Shown: positions 44,943 to 55,200 of the stretch, one piece after another
How the letters are laid out: every line of letters begins with the position of its first letter
Numbering within the stretch: the stretch's first letter is position 1
From: Pseudomonas viciae
GTDB lineage: Bacteria > Pseudomonadota > Gammaproteobacteria > Pseudomonadales > Pseudomonadaceae
Length of the DNA: 64,000 bases
Assembly: GCF_004786035.1 (NCBI RefSeq)
Contig: NZ_CP035088.1
Span: 150,001 to 214,000, forward strand
Direction: 5' to 3'
Notes under the pieces: generated by a model
What the model saw: only the letters and a program-made list of their open reading frames with translations
Database searches by the model: none
Told to the model about the DNA's origin: nothing
Program-made: the position numbers and the translations under genes

Positions 44943-46889
44943 ATGTCTTTGTTCAAACAGCTGTTGATCGCTATCTGTCTGTTCCTGGTGGTTGCCTTCA
45001 GTGGCAGCTTCATGGTCAGCCTGGAGAGCTCGCGGACCCAGTACGTCAACCAGTTGCGCTCCCACGCCCAGGATGCGGCCACGGCGCTGGCGCTGTCGTT
45101 GACGCCGAACATCGACGACCCGGCGATGGTGGAGCTGATGGTCAGCTCGATCTTCGACAGCGGCTATTACGCGAGCATCCGCGTGGTCGACGTGACCACC
45201 GACAAAACGCTGGTCGAGCGCACGGGCATTCCGGACGCCGGCAGCGTGCCGAAATGGTTCGTCAAACTCATTGGCCTGGAGCCGGCCGGCGGTGATGCGA
45301 TTGTCAGTCGTGGCTGGGAACAGGCGGCGCGAGTTGAGGTGGTCAGCCACCCGATGTTCGCTCTCGCCAAGCTGTGGCAAAGCGCGTTGGGCAGCCTCGG
45401 TTGGTTACTGCTGTGCGGCGCCGTGAGCGCGGTGCTGGGGGCCTTGCTGCTGCGTCGTCAGCTCAAGCCGCTGGATTACATGGTGCACCAATCCCATGCC
45501 ATCGCCCGTCGTGAGTTCTTGAGCCTGCCGGAATTGCCACGTACCCCTGAATTGCGTCGCGTGGTGCAGGCGATGAACCAGATGGTCGAGAAGCTCAAGG
45601 CACTGTTCCAGGAACAGGCCGAGCGCAGTGAGAAGCTGCGGGTCGAGTCCTATCAGGACAACCTCACAGGCCTGGCCAACCGGCGTTATTTCGAAATGCA
45701 GCTCAATGCCCGGGTGAGCAACCCGGAGCAGGCCAGTTCCGGTTATCTGCTGTTGCTGCGGGTCAAGGACCTGGCTGGTTTGAACCAGCGGTTGGGCGGG
45801 CAGCGTACCGACCAGTTGCTTAAAGCGGTTGGTGAACAATTGCTGCGTGAGTGCGCCCGGTATCCGGAAACCCAAAACCTGGTGACGCGCATCCGCGGTG
45901 GGGAGTTTGCTGTGCTGGCGCCCGGGTTGGTGCGTGAAGAGGCGTTGCAACTGGCGCAGAACCTTGAAGGGGCGTTGGCGAGCCTGCACGCCACTGGCGC
46001 GACCGATGTGGCTTCGGTGGCCTCCATCGGATTGGCACCGTTCGTCCATGGCGACTCGCCGCAAGCGGTGCTCCAGCTCGGCGATCAGGCTCTGGCCCAA
46101 GCCGAAAGCCAGGGCGAACCGGGCTGGGCCTGCCTGGATCACAGCGCCTCGGCGAGCGTCGGCGACGATCACCATGCCTGGCACACTTTGCTCGACCAGG
46201 CCTTGAATCATCAGCGATTCGAGCTGTATTTCCAACCGGTGGTCGCCGCCCAGGACACCCAAGTGGTGCTGCATTACAAAGTGCTGTCGCGGTTGTTCGA
46301 CGAGCAGGGTCAGACCATCCCTGCCGGGCGCTTCCTGCCCTGGCTGGAGCGCTTTGGCTGGACTGCGCGCCTGGACCGCTTGATGCTCGAGCAGGTGCTC
46401 AAGCAGATGGCCGGGCACGATCAATCCCTGGCGCTGAACTTGTCCTCTGCGACCCTGGCCGATCCTCAGGCGCTGAACAAGGTTTTTGAAATTCTGCGGG
46501 CGCATTCCAACCTCGGGCCGCGCCTGACGTTGGAGATTGGTGAAGAGCAACTGCCGGAGCAAGCCGTCCTGGAGCAATTGACCCGGCGTTTGCGCGAGCT
46601 TGGCTTCTCTCTGAGCCTGCAGCGTTTTGGTGGGCGGTTCAGCATGATTGGCAATTTGTCGCGGCTGGGGTTGGCTTATCTGAAGATCGATGGCAGCTAT
46701 ATCCGCGCGATTGATCAGGAAAGTGACAAGCGCCTGTTCATTGAAGCGATCCAGCGGGCTGCTCACAGTATTGACTTGCCGTTGATTGCCGAGCGGGTTG
46801 AGACGGAGGGGGAGTTGGCGGTGATTCGGGAGATGGGGTTGTTTGGGGTGCAGGGGCAGTTGGTGGGTGAGCCTAAGCGTTGGGAGTGA
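44943..46889 (+). CDS. lapD: Inner-membrane c-di-GMP receptor LapD
   Basis: A 648-residue receptor: first helix ~5-25, periplasmic sensor ~26-150, second helix ~151-172, HAMP to ~230, degenerate GGDEF and degenerate EAL domains. The GGDEF motif reads RGGEF and the EAL position reads KVL (YKVLSRL), so both are inactive enzymatically. When the EAL-like domain binds c-di-GMP, the periplasmic part holds LapG away from LapA; when c-di-GMP falls, LapG is freed. The length equals that of P. fluorescens Pf0-1 LapD. Co-transcribed with lapG. Confidence 0.95.
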   Translation: MSLFKQLLIAICLFLVVAFSGSFMVSLESSRTQYVNQLRSHAQDAATALALSLTPNIDDPAMVELMVSSIFDSGYYASIRVVDVTTDKTLVERTGIPDAGSVPKWFVKLIGLEPAGGDAIVSRGWEQAARVEVVSHPMFALAKLWQSALGSLGWLLLCGAVSAVLGALLLRRQLKPLDYMVHQSHAIARREFLSLPELPRTPELRRVVQAMNQMVEKLKALFQEQAERSEKLRVESYQDNLTGLANRRYFEMQLNARVSNPEQASSGYLLLLRVKDLAGLNQRLGGQRTDQLLKAVGEQLLRECARYPETQNLVTRIRGGEFAVLAPGLVREEALQLAQNLEGALASLHATGATDVASVASIGLAPFVHGDSPQAVLQLGDQALAQAESQGEPGWACLDHSASASVGDDHHAWHTLLDQALNHQRFELYFQPVVAAQDTQVVLHYKVLSRLFDEQGQTIPAGRFLPWLERFGWTARLDRLMLEQVLKQMAGHDQSLALNLSSATLADPQALNKVFEILRAHSNLGPRLTLEIGEEQLPEQAVLEQLTRRLRELGFSLSLQRFGGRFSMIGNLSRLGLAYLKIDGSYIRAIDQESDKRLFIEAIQRAAHSIDLPLIAERVETEGELAVIREMGLFGVQGQLVGEPKRWE

Positions 46890-46924
46890 GGCTGGCTGGT
46901 GAGGCGGCCTGTGCCCTTCTGACC

Positions 46925-47235
46925 GTGTACATATCCATTCCTGCGGTAACGGCCACTGGCGGTTCCGCCCTTACGGCGGGTCACTTTTGGCAAACGCCCC
47001 AAAAGTAACCAAAAGGTCTTGCCCCACCACTCGGCATCTCGCCTAGGCTCGGTGTGCCCGAACGCAGGCATTGCTCCGTGGGCCCGCCGCGAAGGGCCAT
47101 CCATGGCCCAGCGCGGCTATCCCGGCATCCATGCCGGGATGCCCACTCCACAATGCCTGCGTTCGGCCAGCGTGGTTAACGGGGCGCCGAGATCAACGTC
47201 TACCGCGAGGCGGCCTTAGAGCCGACCTGGTTCTC
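46925..47235 (+). repeat. Left arm of a ~310-bp inverted repeat
   Basis: This block (from GCGGTAACGGC through GGGTCACTTTTGG and CCTAGGCTCGGTGTGCCC to GCGGCCTTAGAGCCGACCTG) recurs inverted at 47572-47881. It contains a hairpin ATCCCGGCAT/ATGCCGGGAT at 47119-47140 whose counterpart in the other arm differs by paired changes. It is probably a dispersed repeat of fluorescent pseudomonads. Confidence 0.85.
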
Positions 47236-47258
47236 CCGGTTGTACACCCATCAGATCT

Positions 47259-47290
47259 GTGGGAGCAAAGCTTGCTCGCGAGGCGGCCTG
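47259..47290 (+). repeat. Single REP unit inside the inverted repeat
   Basis: GTGGGAGCAAAGCTTGCTCG followed by CGAGGCGGCC, a REP unit with a two-base insertion in its core. Confidence 0.7.
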
Positions 47291-47329
47291 ACAGCCGACC
47301 TGTCTCTCCGGCCATACTCCGATCCAACT

Positions 47330-47417
47330 GTGGGAGCGAGCTTGCTCGCGATGGCGGAGGGTCAGTTTGCGGTGGTGTTGGATGTGCTGGCGTCATCGCG
47401 AGCAAGCTCGCTCCCAC
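47330..47417. repeat. REPIN A of a tandem pair
   Basis: GTGGGAGCGAGCTTGCTCGC and its complement. The inner spacer GGGTCAGTTTGCGGTG then TGTTGGATGTGC is shared with REPIN B. Confidence 0.9.
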
Positions 47418-47463
47418 AGGTTTTTGTATCGTGTGCGAATGTTGTGAACACCCGCAAACCTAT

Positions 47464-47551
47464 GTGGGAGCGAGCCTGCTCGCGATAGCGAAGGGTCAGT
47501 TTGCGGTGATGTTGGATGTGCCGGCCTCTTCGCGAGCAGGCTCGCTCCCAC
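47464..47551. repeat. REPIN B of a tandem pair
   Basis: Same layout and inner spacer as REPIN A but with core GAGCCTGCTCGC, matched on the other side by GCGAGCAGGCTC. The change occurs in both halves, so pairing is kept. Confidence 0.9.
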
Positions 47552-47571
47552 AGGAGAAACGCGATCACTCA

Positions 47572-47881
47572 GAATCAGGTCGGCTCTAAGGCCGCCTCGT
47601 GGTGGACGTTGATCTCGGGGGCCCCGTTAACCACGATGGCCGAACGCAGGCATTGCGCAGTGGGCACCTCGGCATGGATGCCGAGGTAGCCGCGCTGGGC
47701 CATGGATGGCCCTTCGCGGCGGCCCACGGAGCAATGCCGGAGTGAGGGCACACCGAGCCTAGGCGAGGTGCCGAGTGGTGGGGCAAAGCGTTTTTGGTTA
47801 CTTTTGGCGCTCTTCCAAAAGTGACCCGCTGTAAGAGCGGAACCGCCAGTAGCCGTTACCGCAGAAACGGATATACACCCC
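47572..47881 (-). repeat. Right arm of the ~310-bp inverted repeat
   Basis: Inverted copy of 46925-47235 with scattered substitutions and small indels. The internal hairpin at 47666-47687 is ACCTCGGCAT/ATGCCGAGGT, with compensatory changes against the left arm. Confidence 0.85.
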
Positions 47882-47899
47882 CTCTAAAAGTAAGGTCCT

Positions 47900-48212
47900 A
47901 GGAGATTTCCTTCAAGTTGTAGCGAAGTCGGTGAACTTGTCCGGCGTCAGCCCCGTGGCTAGTCTGGGTTTGTCACTGAAAAAACGGTGACACCGGCGTG
48001 CAAGCCGGTTAGAAAGACGCCCAACAATATCACCAGCCACTTATCGTGCATTCGTGCTCATGTTTTATGGCAGCTGTGTGCGGGAGACCTTCGGGTCTGC
48101 CGAGGTTTTTGGGCGTTGTCTTACTCGGTCTTGCACACTCGCACATAGCTGCCACCCTTCATTGCGTGCAAGCGATCCAGGGCGGCTCTGAATTGAATAG
48201 GAAGCCCAAACC
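47900..48212 (+). ncRNA. Structured leader of the DUF6124 gene
   Basis: About 310 bases before the DUF6124 start form an ordered set of elements also present at 26385-26125 on minus: ATTTCCTTCAA (47905-47915); GTCAC...GTGAC; hairpin ACCGGC-GTGCAA-GCCGGT (47992-48009); outer stem GGCAGCTGTGTGCG (48069-48082) with CGCACATAGCTGCC (48140-48153), enclosing AGACC-TTCG-GGTCT (48085-48098) and CCGAG/CTCGG; CTTGCAC (48130-48136); GTGCAAG (48166-48172). GGGC (48180-48183) and GCCC (48204-48207) can close a loop holding the ribosome-binding AGGAA. The CTTGCAC can pair with either GTGCAAG. Confidence 0.65.
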
Positions 48213-48584
48213 ATGTTCAAAGCTACGCCTAACCCTCCACAGCCCTCATCCAAATCCCGAGTCGAAACCCTGCAAGCAAAAAAGCTCGACGAAGCCGCCG
48301 AACGCGCCCTCGACTACTACCTCAATCCCAAACCAACCGATGAAGCCTCGGGAAAACCCCAAACCGCCCAGCTCTTCATGGTCTCCCCGGACATCGACAC
48401 CGAAACCCTCCTGGCCAATGCCTCCGAAGACCTGCTGTCCATCAGCGCCATCGCCGCCGACCTGGCGGATGACGTCGACGGCTCGCGCCGCAGCGTGATC
48501 CTGGCAATCAGCCGAATGGCCGATGGGGTGCATCTGTTGGTGGAGCGGGCGATGGATCGGCTTGAAGTGCAAGCGTCGAGCTGA
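48213..48584 (+). CDS. DUF6124 family protein
   Basis: A 123-residue soluble protein. It has the family start MFKATPNPP, then KKLDEAAERALDYYLNPKP, and a helical C-terminal half containing FMVSPDIDTETLLANASED and LLVERAMDRLE. The function is unknown; such genes are found in several copies in fluorescent pseudomonads. AGGAAG lies about seven bases before the ATG. It follows a long structured leader and is followed by a REP pair. It lies between lapD and the lapA adhesin but on the opposite strand to lapA, and need not relate to adhesion. Confidence 0.85.
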   Translation: MFKATPNPPQPSSKSRVETLQAKKLDEAAERALDYYLNPKPTDEASGKPQTAQLFMVSPDIDTETLLANASEDLLSISAIAADLADDVDGSRRSVILAISRMADGVHLLVERAMDRLEVQASS

Positions 48585-48607
48585 CAGGCCTGCGGTGGAT
48601 TGACGAT

Positions 48608-48707
48608 CGCCATCGCGAGCAAGCTCGCTCCCACACTGGATCTGCGTCGAACCGACAGATCGAGATCAAAACCGATCAACTGTGGGAGCGAGCTTGCTCG
48701 CGATGAC
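48608..48707. repeat. REP pair, tail-to-tail
   Basis: CGCCATCGCGAGCAAGCTCG first, then GTGGGAGCGAGCTTGCTCGC after a 47-base spacer. The order of the two units is the reverse of the usual REPIN. Confidence 0.85.
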
Positions 48708-48774
48708 TTTCGCCCAGACAACTCGCCACAGGGATTTGTGCTCTGCCCGGAACGCGTCAATCCAGGCGGCAGGC

Positions 48775-49113
48775 CTAGATCAACCCCTTCTCATCATCAT
48801 CGATCAACCGGCTCAGCCCGCCCAATGCTTCCCGGGCCTGGTTGCGGTCCATCAGTTTGGCCTGGGCTGCTGGCGGCAGGTCGGTGACGCGGATGACGCC
48901 TTTGCTGGTCAGCACCTGGATCAAGTCGTCGAGTACCCGGATCATCTCCAGGTCGCTCTGCTTGAGCTGCTTGAGGCTGTTTTCCACCGCCTGGTTGGCG
49001 AACCAGTCCTGGATCTCGTGGTTGTCGGCCGGCAAGGTCTCGGTGGCCTCGGCGTAGGCGGTGGCTTCTACGCGCACCAGCAAGCCTTGTGCATCGCGTT
49101 GCACATAAAACAT
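48775..49113 (-). CDS. Conserved small soluble protein
   Basis: A 112-residue protein conserved in Pseudomonas and sometimes mislabelled as a tryptophan synthase β-like protein; it is far too short to be that enzyme. The N-terminal part is strand-rich (MFYVQRDAQGLLVRVEA) and the rest is helical (LKQLKQSDLEMIRVLDDLIQ, then LPPAAQAKLMDRNQAREALG), suggesting a β-hairpin plus helical hairpin. GAGGG lies eight bases before the ATG. It is downstream of lapA on the same strand, after a large palindrome. Confidence 0.8.
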   Translation of the reverse strand: MFYVQRDAQGLLVRVEATAYAEATETLPADNHEIQDWFANQAVENSLKQLKQSDLEMIRVLDDLIQVLTSKGVIRVTDLPPAAQAKLMDRNQAREALGGLSRLIDDDEKGLI

Positions 49114-49190
49114 CGGGCATCCCTCATGTATGAAGCGGCGTCATGCTGGGCAGCATAGGCCAACTGCGGGGGAGTATGAACACTTATCCC

Positions 49191-49281
49191 GTGGCGAGGG
49201 AGCTTGCTCCCGCTGGGCTGCGCAGCAGCCCTAAAAAACAGGGCCGCTTCGCGCCCCAGCGGGAGCAAGCTCCCTCGCCAC
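49191..49281. repeat. Large palindrome at the 3' end of lapA
   Basis: GTGGCGAGGGAGCTTGCTCC at the left has an exact complement at the right, continuing inward with CCGCTGGG and a secondary stem. With arms of ~28 bases it is the longest hairpin of the window. It sits 15 bases after the lapA stop and may stop transcription or protect the long mRNA, although no T tract follows. Confidence 0.8.
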
Positions 49282-49296
49282 GGTTTTGTGTCAGGT

Positions 49297-52200
49297 TCAG
49301 CTGTTGTTGTGATCGACCTTGATGGTCGGGTCACTGCCGGCGATCAGCGAGTTCAGGTTGACGTTCGACCAGTTGTTGCCTTCGAGCTTGATCGTTACGT
49401 CCGGTGTGGCCGCTGCGCCGTTGGCCGCGTTGAACTGGCCGGTCGTGCTGACCTGCAGCGACGACACGCCATCGACCGTGCTGATTTTCAGGAAGTGGTC
49501 AATGGTGCTGCCGGTTTCGCCCTGCAACAGATCCCGCAGGTCGATCCGGTCGCCGTCGCTGGCCTTGAAGTCCTTGATCACGTCGGTGCCGGTGTCGCCG
49601 GACTTCCAGACAAAGGTATCGCCTCCCAGGCCGCCGATCAGGGTGTCATTGCCCGGGCCACCGAGCAGGGTGTCGTTGCCAGAGCCACCCAGCAGGATGT
49701 CATTGCCCTTGCCGCCATTGAGCGTGTCGTTGCCGCCCTGGCCGAAGAGAATGTCATTGCCGGCGCCACCGAGCAGGGTGTCGTTGCCATCGTGGGCACC
49801 GGACACATCGAACGCGGTGTAGTGCTCGGTGATGTACTGGTGCACGTTGCTGGTGGTGACTTTGCTGACGTCCACACCGCTCTGCTGGGCGACGAACGCC
49901 TGGATAGCCTGATAGCCCTCGCCGGCGATGCCGTTGAAGCTCACCAGGTCGCCGAACAGGATGTCGTTGCCTTCGCCGCCGTTGACCGTGTCGGAGCCCG
50001 GCAGGGTCGCTTCGGTGTGGCCGATGATCGAGTTGGCCAGGTTGTTCGGGTCGATGTTGGTCTGCGGTGTCGAGTCCGAATCGTAGGGCTTGAGGTCGTT
50101 CAGGGTCACGTCGTTGTTCAGGCCGATGGCTTCGACCGTACTCAGGCCCTTCAACAGTGTGAAGCTTTCGCTCGAGCCTGTTGCCGAATCGACATAGTTC
50201 CAGTAATCGCCATAACCGGTGCCACCCAGGTTCGACAGTTCAAAGGTGCCATTGCCCTCGGCATGTACCTTGCCCACATAGCTATCGGTCCATTTCTTGC
50301 CGTTTTTGGTCGACAGGTACATCTCACCGTTTTCGTAGATGGTGTACTTGTGCGTGCTGTCGATCGTCTGGGTGTAGTACTTGCCGACGGTGTACTTGGA
50401 GGCGCTCAGTACGTCATCGAGTTTGACGTTGTCATACAAGGTCGGGTTGGTCTGCTCACCGGTCTGGTAGTAGGTCGGCTTACCGTCGGTAATGAAATAC
50501 GTCAGGTTCTTCGCGCCGGTATTGCCCATGGCTTCGGTACTTTTGAAGAAGTTCGCCGTGGTCTTGAACACGTCTTCGTAGTTGGTGCCGCCACCGGAGG
50601 CCATCGAGTCGAGCACGCCTTTGAGTTGGTTCAACGCGTCCGGGTCGTTAAGGTTGACCGAGACAGACGTGTTCACCTGGCTGTCGAAGTCCGCCAGGAA
50701 GATGTTCACGGTCCCGGAGTTGCCGCCCATGCTCTGCTTGAGGGTGTTGAACACCGAGGTCAGCGAGTTTTTGGCCGCCGTGAGGGACGCCTCGCTCATA
50801 CTGCCGGAGCTATCGACCATGAAGGCGATGTTGTAGTTGGTGCCCGGCACCACTGTCAGCCCGCCGATGTCAGCGACCACCACGTCGTTACCGTCGGTGC
50901 CGGTCACGTTGTCACTGCCGGAGGTGGCGGTGATGGCGTTGTAGGTCGCCGGGTACACGGTGACTGGGATCTGCGCCGTGGTGGTCGCCGATCCGCCGAG
51001 GGCTTCGGTGGAGGTGGAAGTCACGGTCAGGTTGAGCTGGCCGTTGTAATAGGTCGGCGGGGTCAGGGTCAGGCTGCCCAGGTTCCAGCCACTGACCGAC
51101 GCTTCGCCGTTGCTGCCCACGGTCGCGAAGTGGCCCGCGCCGTCGCTCAGCACACTGCCTTCCGGCATGCCGCCAATCTTCACGCTCAGGCTTTCGGAGC
51201 CGTCGGTGTCAGTCAGGGCGGTGGTGATTTTCGACAGGTGCACGCTGGTGCCTTCGGCGCCTTCGTTGAGCTTGAAGCCGTCGTAATAACCTTCGCCGTT
51301 GGTACCGTGCAAATCGGAGACCGTCACGCCAGCGTTCGTCAGGTCGGTCACGCTGGTGTACAACGGCACGCCGGCGCCGTTCAGGTCGACCGGTGTGCTG
51401 CCGTTGACCGACAGGTTCACGTCATAGCTGCCCGGACCGGTCTGGTTGTGGTGGTAGATGTCCAGGGTGTAGTAGCCGCTGGAGGTCGGGGTGAACGAGC
51501 CGTTCAACTTGCCGCCCGCGCCCCAGGTGATGGCCGCCACGTCCTTGCCGCCGATGGTCACCAGCAGGCTGTCGTCGCCGGTACCGCTGAAGGTGTAGGT
51601 CTTGCCGGCTTCGAGGAAGATCAGGCCCGAGGTTTTCGACGCTGTGCCCGGGTTGACGTTGCTGTCGGACTGCACGTTGGTCACGGTGCCGCTGCTGTTC
51701 GGCGTGCCGGCGGCATCGATCACCGATTTAAGGGTGCCGGATGGCGCACCGCTGCCATCGGTGCCCAGGCCCGACAGGCCGGTCCAGACCTCCTTGATCA
51801 AACCGGTGGAGGTCACGGCGTTGCCGGCCACGTTGAGGGTCGGTGCGTCGGCGACTGGGGTGATGTCGATTTTCACAGTGCCGGTATTGCCCAGTGCCTG
51901 GCCATCGGTTTGCTGGAATTTGACCTGTGCGTAGTCGGCCTGGTTGTTGCCCGTGCTGCTGCCAACATAACCATTGGCGCCGGACTCGTTGGCGTCCGGA
52001 GTGAAGCGCAGCTTGCCGGCGTCGATGTCAGCCTTGGTGAAGGTCTGGTTGTTGGCCACGTCCTTCCAGGTTGCACCGTCCAGGTACTGCAATTTGCCAT
52101 CGGCCGGCAGCTCGGTGATTTTCACACCCAGGCTGGCGGCGGCATTGTCCACGTCGCTGACGCCGAAGGTCGACCAGCCGAGGACCAGAGAAGTGTCTTC

Positions 52201-55200
52201 GGTACCGGTCACGGCGCCGCCAGTGGCAACCGGCGCATCATTGACCCCGACCACGTTCACCGTGGTGGTGGCGGTGTTGGAGTAGTTGCTGCCATCGGTC
52301 ACCGTCACGGTGATGATGCGCGGCACGGTGCTCGGATCTTCGCTGTTGTTAATGAAGCTGATGTTCTTGATCTGCTGCATGTAGTCGGCCAGCGTCGCGT
52401 TGCCCGACAGCGTCAGCGTGACTTTGCCATCGGTGCTGTTGGCGTTGATGCTGATGCCGTTGACGCTGTTGCCCAGGTTCAGCGCATCGCCGGGCTGACG
52501 GTTGGTCAGCACGATGGTGGCGCCGGTCAGCATGGTGCTGTCCGGGTCGGTGATTTTCAGGTCGGTGTCGCCGATGGACACGCCCGGGCCAGTGGTGCCT
52601 TCGGTGAAGGTCACCTGATAATCGGCGCCGGACTTGCCGCTGGAGTTGTTGGCGTCCAGGTCGAGCACTGGCGGCGCATCGTTGTCGATGATCGAGGTGC
52701 TGACGCTGCCGTTGGTGCCGCTGACAGCCAACTGCTCGAAGTTGCCACCGGTGGCCGAGTCAATCTTGACCACGAAGTTTTCCGTGCCTTCGGTGATCTT
52801 GTCATCCAGTGTTGCCACGTCAAAGGTGGCACTGGTGGCGTTGGCCGGGACCTTCACGGTGTACACCCCGGTGAAATCCGTGCCGTCGGCGGCGGTACCG
52901 CTGTAGACGATTTTGACCGTCACCTCGGTTTGCGCCGGATTCGTCAGGCTGACTGTGTACGTGGCGGCTTGGCCTTCGGTGACCGAGGTGCTGCCGGAGA
53001 TGCTGACGGTGGTGGTGTTGACGGTGTCGGTGACATCGGTGACCGCTGGCGTGGTGCTTGGCACCAGGTTTTCGAAGTTGCCACCGGTGGCGTTATCAAT
53101 GCTGACTTCGACTTTGCCGGCGTCTTTGTAGACGTCGTCAGTCGGTGCATCAACGCTGACGCTACCCGTGGTGGCGCCGGCAGCGATGTTGATCACGGCA
53201 CCGTTGCTCAGGGTTACGGTGACTGGAGTGCCGGCGGCATTGGTCAGGGTTGCGGTGTAGGTGATCTGACCACCTTCGGCGACAGTATCGGTTGCCGACA
53301 GAGTCAGGCCCGTGGAGTCTTGGACATCAGTGACCGAGGTTTCAGCCGGTGTTTGATCTGCAACCAGGTTCTCGTAATTACCGCCCTGAGCGTCGTCAAT
53401 CTTCACGCTCAGTGAATCACCACCCGCCAACGCATCGTTTGGCGTGGTGAAATTCACAGTGCCCGAACTGGAGCCGACCGGAATCGTGATGCTCTGGCCG
53501 TTGCTCAAGGTCACAACCAGTGGAGCACCGGTGACCGGAGCATTGACCGAGGCGGTGTAAACAACGGTGCCGCCTTCGGCCACGGTAGAAGTAGCAGTCA
53601 GGCTGACGGTTGACGTATCGATGGTGTCAGTAACGTCAGTGACGGCTGGCGTGGTGCTTGGCACCAGGTTCTCGAAGTTGCCGCCGGTGGCGTTATCAAT
53701 GCTGACTTCAACTTTGCCGGCATCTTTGTAGACGTCATCAGTCGGTGCATCAACGCTGACGCTGCCCGTGGTGGCGCCGGCAGCGATGTTGATCACGGCG
53801 CCATTGCTCAGGGTTACGGTCACTGGCGAACCAGCGGCATTGGTCAGGGTTGCGGTATAGGTGATCTGACCGCCTTCGGCGACGGTGTCGGTCGCCGATA
53901 GAGTCAGGCCCGTGGTGTCCTGGACATCGGTCACTGAAGTGTCGGCAGGCGTGCCGTCGATTTCCAGTTTTTCATAGTTGCCGCCCTGAGCGTCATCGAT
54001 TTTCACGCTCAAGTTATCGCCGCCAGCAAGGGCGTCGTTTGGTGTAGCGAAGTTGACCGAGCCGCTGCTCGAACCGACCGGAATGGTAATGCTCTGGCCG
54101 TTCGACAGAGTGACGACCAGCGGAGCACCGGTGACCGGAGCATTGACCGAGGCGGTGTAAACGATGGTGCCGCCTTCAGCCACAGTCGAGGTCGCGGTCA
54201 GCGAAACGGTGCTGGTGTCGATGGTGTCAGTGACATCAGTAACCGCTGGCGTGGTGCTAGGTACGAGGTTCTCGAAGTTACCGCCAGTGGCGTTATCAAT
54301 GCTGACTTCAACTTTGCCGGCATCTTTGTAGACGTCGTCAGTCGGTGCATCAACGCTGACGCTGCCTGTGGTGGCACCGGCGGCGATGTTGATCACCGCG
54401 CCATTGCTCAAGGTTACGGTCACTGGCGAACCAGCGGCATTGGTCAGGGTTGCGGTGTAGGTGATCTGACCGCCTTCGGCGACGGTGTCGGTCGCCGATA
54501 GAGTCAGGCCCGTGGTGTCCTGGACATCGGTCACTGAAGTGTCGGCAGGCGTGCCGTCGATTTCCAGTTTTTCATAGTTGCCGCCCTGAGCGTCATCGAT
54601 TTTCACGCTCAAGTTATCGCCGCCAGCAAGGGCGTCGTTTGGTGTAGCGAAGTTGACCGAGCCGCTGCTCGAACCGACCGGAATGGTAATGCTCTGGCCG
54701 TTCGACAGAGTGACGACCAGCGGAGCACCGGTGACCGGAGCATTGACCGAGGCGGTGTAAACGATGGTGCCGCCTTCAGCCACAGTCGAGGTCGCGGTCA
54801 GCGAAACGGTGCTGGTGTCGATGGTGTCAGTGACATCAGTAACCGCTGGCGTGGTGCTAGGTACGAGGTTCTCGAAGTTACCGCCAGTGGCGTTATCAAT
54901 GCTGACTTCAACCTTGCCAGCGTCTTTGTAAACGTCGTCAGTCGGTGCATCAACGCTGACGCTGCCTGTGGTGGCACCGGCGGCGATGTTGATCACGGCG
55001 CCATTGCTCAGGGTCACAGTGACCGGGGTTCCGGCGGCGTTGGTCAAGGTTGCGGTGTAGGTGATCTGACCGCCTTCGGCGACGGTGTCGGTCGCCGACA
55101 GAGTCAGGCCCGTGGTGTCCTGGACATCGGTCACTGAAGTGTCGGCAGGCGTGCCGTCGATTTCCAGTTTTTCGTAGTTGCCGCCCTGAGCGTCATCGAT

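Noticed and set aside
47019..47219. Short open frame beginning MPHHSASRLGSVCP, with a similar one inverted at 47586-47786
   Set aside because: Both lie in the arms of the inverted repeat. After the first ~22 residues the two proteins diverge because of frame-changing indels while the DNA stays similar, so the conserved unit is the DNA repeat.
48775..49113. Annotation as tryptophan synthase β-subunit
   Set aside because: At 112 residues without the PLP-lysine motif or fold, it cannot be that enzyme.
49204..53415. A 1403-codon open frame on plus, opposite the lapA C-terminal half
   Set aside because: It is antisense to a clearly coding adhesin with RTX, VWA and repeat domains. High GC and regular codon use keep the opposite frame open. 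It has no ribosome-binding site or domain.
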